A DNA stretch of 33,966 bases from Candidatus Gastranaerophilales bacterium. Lineage in GTDB: Bacteria > Cyanobacteriota > Vampirovibrionia > Gastranaerophilales > Gastranaerophilaceae. Below, piece after piece: positions 30,908 to 33,966 of this stretch; position 1 is the first letter of the stretch, and every line of letters starts with the position of its first letter. A program made the translations under genes and the position numbers. The stretch spans positions 1-33,966 of the forward strand of contig CANQML010000010.1 in the NCBI GenBank assembly GCA_947624935.1, in the 5' to 3' direction. The notes below the pieces were generated by a model, which was given only the letters and a program-made list of their open reading frames with translations, was not told where the DNA came from and searched no databases.

Positions 30908-32899
30908 ATGGATTTAACAAAAAATATTAATATTATGCAAGATTTCCAATATGCAATAAACGTTGCATACGATATTAACAGCGATGATAAAATTAAAAAC
31001 TATATACCAACACCAAGTGCAATTGAAATCATAGAAGATATTATGTTAAGCACATCAAATACTTCAAACGATCGTGCAAAAATATTTGTTGGGGCATATG
31101 GTAAAGGTAAATCCCATTTAGCATTGATTATTGCCTCATTATTATACAGAAAAGAACCGGAACTATTTTCAAATTTACTATCATATATCTGCCAAAGCAC
31201 ACAAAATGCAAAAGGTGAATCTGAATTATGCACATACACAAAAAATTACTTGGATAGCAAAAAGAAAATGCTACCAGTTATTATATAAGGCAGTAGTATG
31301 GGCATAAGACAGGCTTTAATGTCTGGTTTAAGTATTGCATTAAAAAATGCAAATTTAGATCATATAATGCCTGACACATATTTTAAATCTGTCATAACAA
31401 CTATTCAAAATTGGCAAGAAAACTATAAAGATACATATGATGAATTTAAAAAACATATTGATTGCAGTGTTAAAAACTATATTACAGAGCTAGAAAACTT
31501 TAACATAGATTATTATGAAAATTTCAAAGAAATTTATCCTAGCCTCACAGCAGGAAGCGAATTTAATCCTATATCAAATATAGACGTTATTGAATTATAT
31601 AATTCTGTTAATAAATCTCTTAAAAAAGAAGGTTATACCGGAATTTATGTCATTTATGATGAATTTAGTAAATTTCTTGAAGGGAATCTAAATAAAACAT
31701 CTGCTGCTGAAATAAAAACGTTACAAGATTTTGCTGAAAATTGTTGCCGTACTAAAGAACAACAGTTGCATATTTTATTAATTTCTCACCAAAGCATTTT
31801 AAATTATGTCGATAAATTACCTAAGAATAAAATTGATGCCTGGAAAGCTGTATCTAATAGATTTAAAACTCTTGAGTTTAATACTTCTTTATCGCAACAG
31901 TTTGATTTAATGTCAAAAATTATATGCCAGGAGTCTAAATGGTACAAAGAATACTTGAAAGATAATGAAAAACGTTTTAATAATATGTTGAAAAAATGGG
32001 AAGAAGCAAAATCTTTCTCAAGAATTATATTTATAGTTCCTAAAAAAAGAGATAAAATTAACGAACAAATTATTAAGTATGATGCAATAAAATACTTAAT
32101 TGATAATACAGATGACGAAATATTATCGGAAGAATTATCATATTCTTTGAACGCTTTATCTGATGTCATTTCAAATTTTATAGATATATATTTAAGACCT
32201 GAATTAAATCAATCAAAATATTACTATAATGGACACGAAGAACTAATTAATCGTCGTTCTGCACTGTCTAAAAAATTATCTGAGATTTGTGAAGAAACGT
32301 ACAAAGATTATCCGCTAATAAATAACGAAGTATTAAATAAAAATACTCTTTCAAGTCAAGCGATAAACAGTAGGAGTAAGGTTGTAGCAGGAATATTAGA
32401 AAATCACATAAAAGAAAAAGTAAATGATTTCTTTTCGACAGTATTTTCTAATGCATGCAAAATAGATATATCACCTGATTACAAAGTAAAAATGATTGAT
32501 AGTGATGGAGAAGTAGTTGGTACTGGTGGTGCACAAGGTATTACACTAGTTTTAGCATTTATTGTTTCTTTACTTCGATTAGCATATGATATACATAACG
32601 AAGATATAGCAAAACAAGGTGAAAATATATTAAGTGCAGAACCATATCCTTTAGTTCTAGATGCTCCATTTTCTAGTTTTTCAGAAGCAAATATGTTAGA
32701 AGTTGCTCCCAAAATTGCTAATTTAACGGGTCAGGTAATTATCTTTTCTAAAGATCCTGAGTGTAGAATTATAATGAATGGGGATATAAAACATAAAATA
32801 GGTAAATTTTATGAGTTAAAGCCAAATGAACTGGTTGACGAAGAAGATATTGATAGGATGTGTAGCACGCACATAGAAGGAGGTAATGGTGTTATTTAG
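30908..32899 (+). pseudogene. P-loop ATPase (DndH/PglY/BrxC-like) joined to an SMC/DndD-like ATPase C-terminus; in-frame TAA at 31286-31288
   Basis: Walker A GAYGKGKSHLALI; VII*GSSMGIRQALMSGL stays in the same frame across TAA; VIYDEFSKFLE; RIIFIVPKKRD; C-term YPLVLDAPFSSFSEANMLEVAPKIANLTGQVIIFSKD. Confidence 0.65.
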
Positions 32900-33443
32900 A
32901 ACATATAATTTTTATGGAAAACATGCAAATTATATGGAGGCTTTAGTTACTCCTATAACTGAAACATTACCACCTTTCTTCAAAAGGAATATTGATGTAA
33001 TGTTTGCTTCTTCCGTTATTGGCTTTAAATTTAATAAAAAAGCTGATATAGATAATTCAACTGAAGCGACAAAAAAAACAATTATGGTAGAACAGATATA
33101 CAACGAAGAAGAACTTATTAAATTTTTGTATAGATTGATTTTATTATCTGATGACTCAATAGAACCGGATATAGAGAAAAGGATAAAAATTGCTTTTTCT
33201 AGTGATGTTAACACTAGTACAAAGTTATCAGAACAAAATGATGAATTAGATTCATATTCAAATGATTATGAAAAATTATTCTATCAATACATATTAGGTG
33301 GCATTGAATATTTATACGAAAATTTAATTGGGAATGCTAAAGATCCTATTTCTAATATGGGCAATATAATTAATGAACTTTCATCTACTGTTGATTCAAT
33401 AGATTCTTCTGTTCCTGATATTACATTAGATGATTTAAGTTAA
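32886..33443 (+). CDS. Small helical protein, last member of the PAPS-reductase/DUF4007 operon (Dnd-associated-like)
   Basis: FRTYNFYGKHANYMEALV...IGFKFNKKADID...TIMVEQIYNEEELIKFLYRLILLSDDSIEPDIEKRIKIAF; overlaps the ATPase 3' end. Confidence 0.6.
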   Translation: MVLFRTYNFYGKHANYMEALVTPITETLPPFFKRNIDVMFASSVIGFKFNKKADIDNSTEATKKTIMVEQIYNEEELIKFLYRLILLSDDSIEPDIEKRIKIAFSSDVNTSTKLSEQNDELDSYSNDYEKLFYQYILGGIEYLYENLIGNAKDPISNMGNIINELSSTVDSIDSSVPDITLDDLS

Positions 33444-33525
33444 AGCAACGATACATTGTTTTGCGAGTAAGACTTTACTTTTTATTTATTTAGCGTGATG
33501 AATATGGTACGTTCAAGAAGGTCGT

Positions 33526-33747
33526 ATGGAAAAAGTTGGATTGAATATTACTCCAAAAGAGTTTAAGCAATTAAGTAAATGGTCGGAGAATATTTACAAT
33601 ACTGCCGTTGTTATTGATTATTTTGTTGCAAATCAGCCGGAGATTGAGGAATGCTACAATCTTTCACCAGTAATTAAACACTTACGAAATGATGCAGATG
33701 TTTTAAATACATTTTTCATTGATCACGAAAAAGAGATTGAAATTTAA
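33526..33747 (+). CDS. Hypothetical 73-aa protein
   Basis: ORF with RBS-like AGAAGG; no family recognised. Confidence 0.5.
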   Translation: MEKVGLNITPKEFKQLSKWSENIYNTAVVIDYFVANQPEIEECYNLSPVIKHLRNDADVLNTFFIDHEKEIEI

Positions 33748-33787
33748 AAGCTATATAAATAGAGTTTAATTACCGTTCAAATTGTGT

Positions 33788-33966
33788 TTAAATATGTTTT
33801 AAAAATTTATGCACTATATCACAAAAGTCCTTTAATACGTCTTGGGGTATTCCATTATAAATAACATCACGCAATTTTTTAGCTTCGATTTTATTTGTGT
33901 GATTTAAAAATTTATTTAATTTAACAAATAAATCCACATCTTTTGTTTCAACTGTCGTTCTTTTAA
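33788..33966 (-). CDS. Partial hypothetical protein running off the window edge
   Basis: Minus-strand open frame KRTTVETKDVDLFVKLNKFLNHTNKIEAKKLRDVIYNGIPQDVLKDFCDIVHKFLKHI*; 5' end outside the window. Confidence 0.5.
   Translation of the reverse strand, partial: KRTTVETKDVDLFVKLNKFLNHTNKIEAKKLRDVIYNGIPQDVLKDFCDIVHKFLKHI

Noticed and set aside
30908-32899. Alternative genetic code (TAA as sense), suggested by in-frame TAA here and at 24618-24620
   Set aside because: Undamaged genes in the window such as comM and frr end at TAA, and frameshifts nearby point to decay instead

Overview
The window has two contrasting halves. Positions ~200-18,200 are housekeeping chromosome: a GT9 glycosyltransferase, a YifB/ComM-like AAA ATPase, a prepilin-like protein, an XRE regulator, split chromate transporter subunits, an isolated atpD-atpC pair, a uridine-kinase-like P-loop protein, a type IV pilus/T2SS cluster (PilP-like, secretin, PilB/GspE, PilC/GspF), an SDR, and a pyrH-frr-cdsA-rnc-rpe run. 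The isolated beta/epsilon ATP synthase pair and the FTLAE-type prepilin suggest a Cyanobacteria/Melainabacteria relative such as a gut Gastranaerophilales; this is an inference. Positions ~18,600-33,966 are an AT-rich accessory island. It holds a 58-aa small ORF with its own terminator, DUF4186, a frameshifted GIY-YIG/DUF4357 gene, a broken HigB-like toxin with a convergent HTH antitoxin, DUF2971, a Fic protein with an iterated promoter motif, and a decaying Mu/TniA-like transposon (DDE transposase, MuB/TniB-like ATPase, tyrosine-recombinase-like third gene). At the right is the most interesting block: an operon of zinc-ribbon/PAPS-reductase/ferredoxin protein, DUF4007, P-loop ATPase, SMC/DndD-like C-terminus and a small helical protein. 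It resembles phosphorothioation-type (Dnd / BREX type 4-like) defence modules but carries a frameshift, an in-frame TAA and apparent internal deletions. At least four genes share an exact TATAAT-N6-ATG arrangement, suggesting leaderless transcription. All family calls come from reading motifs by eye; no database search was run.
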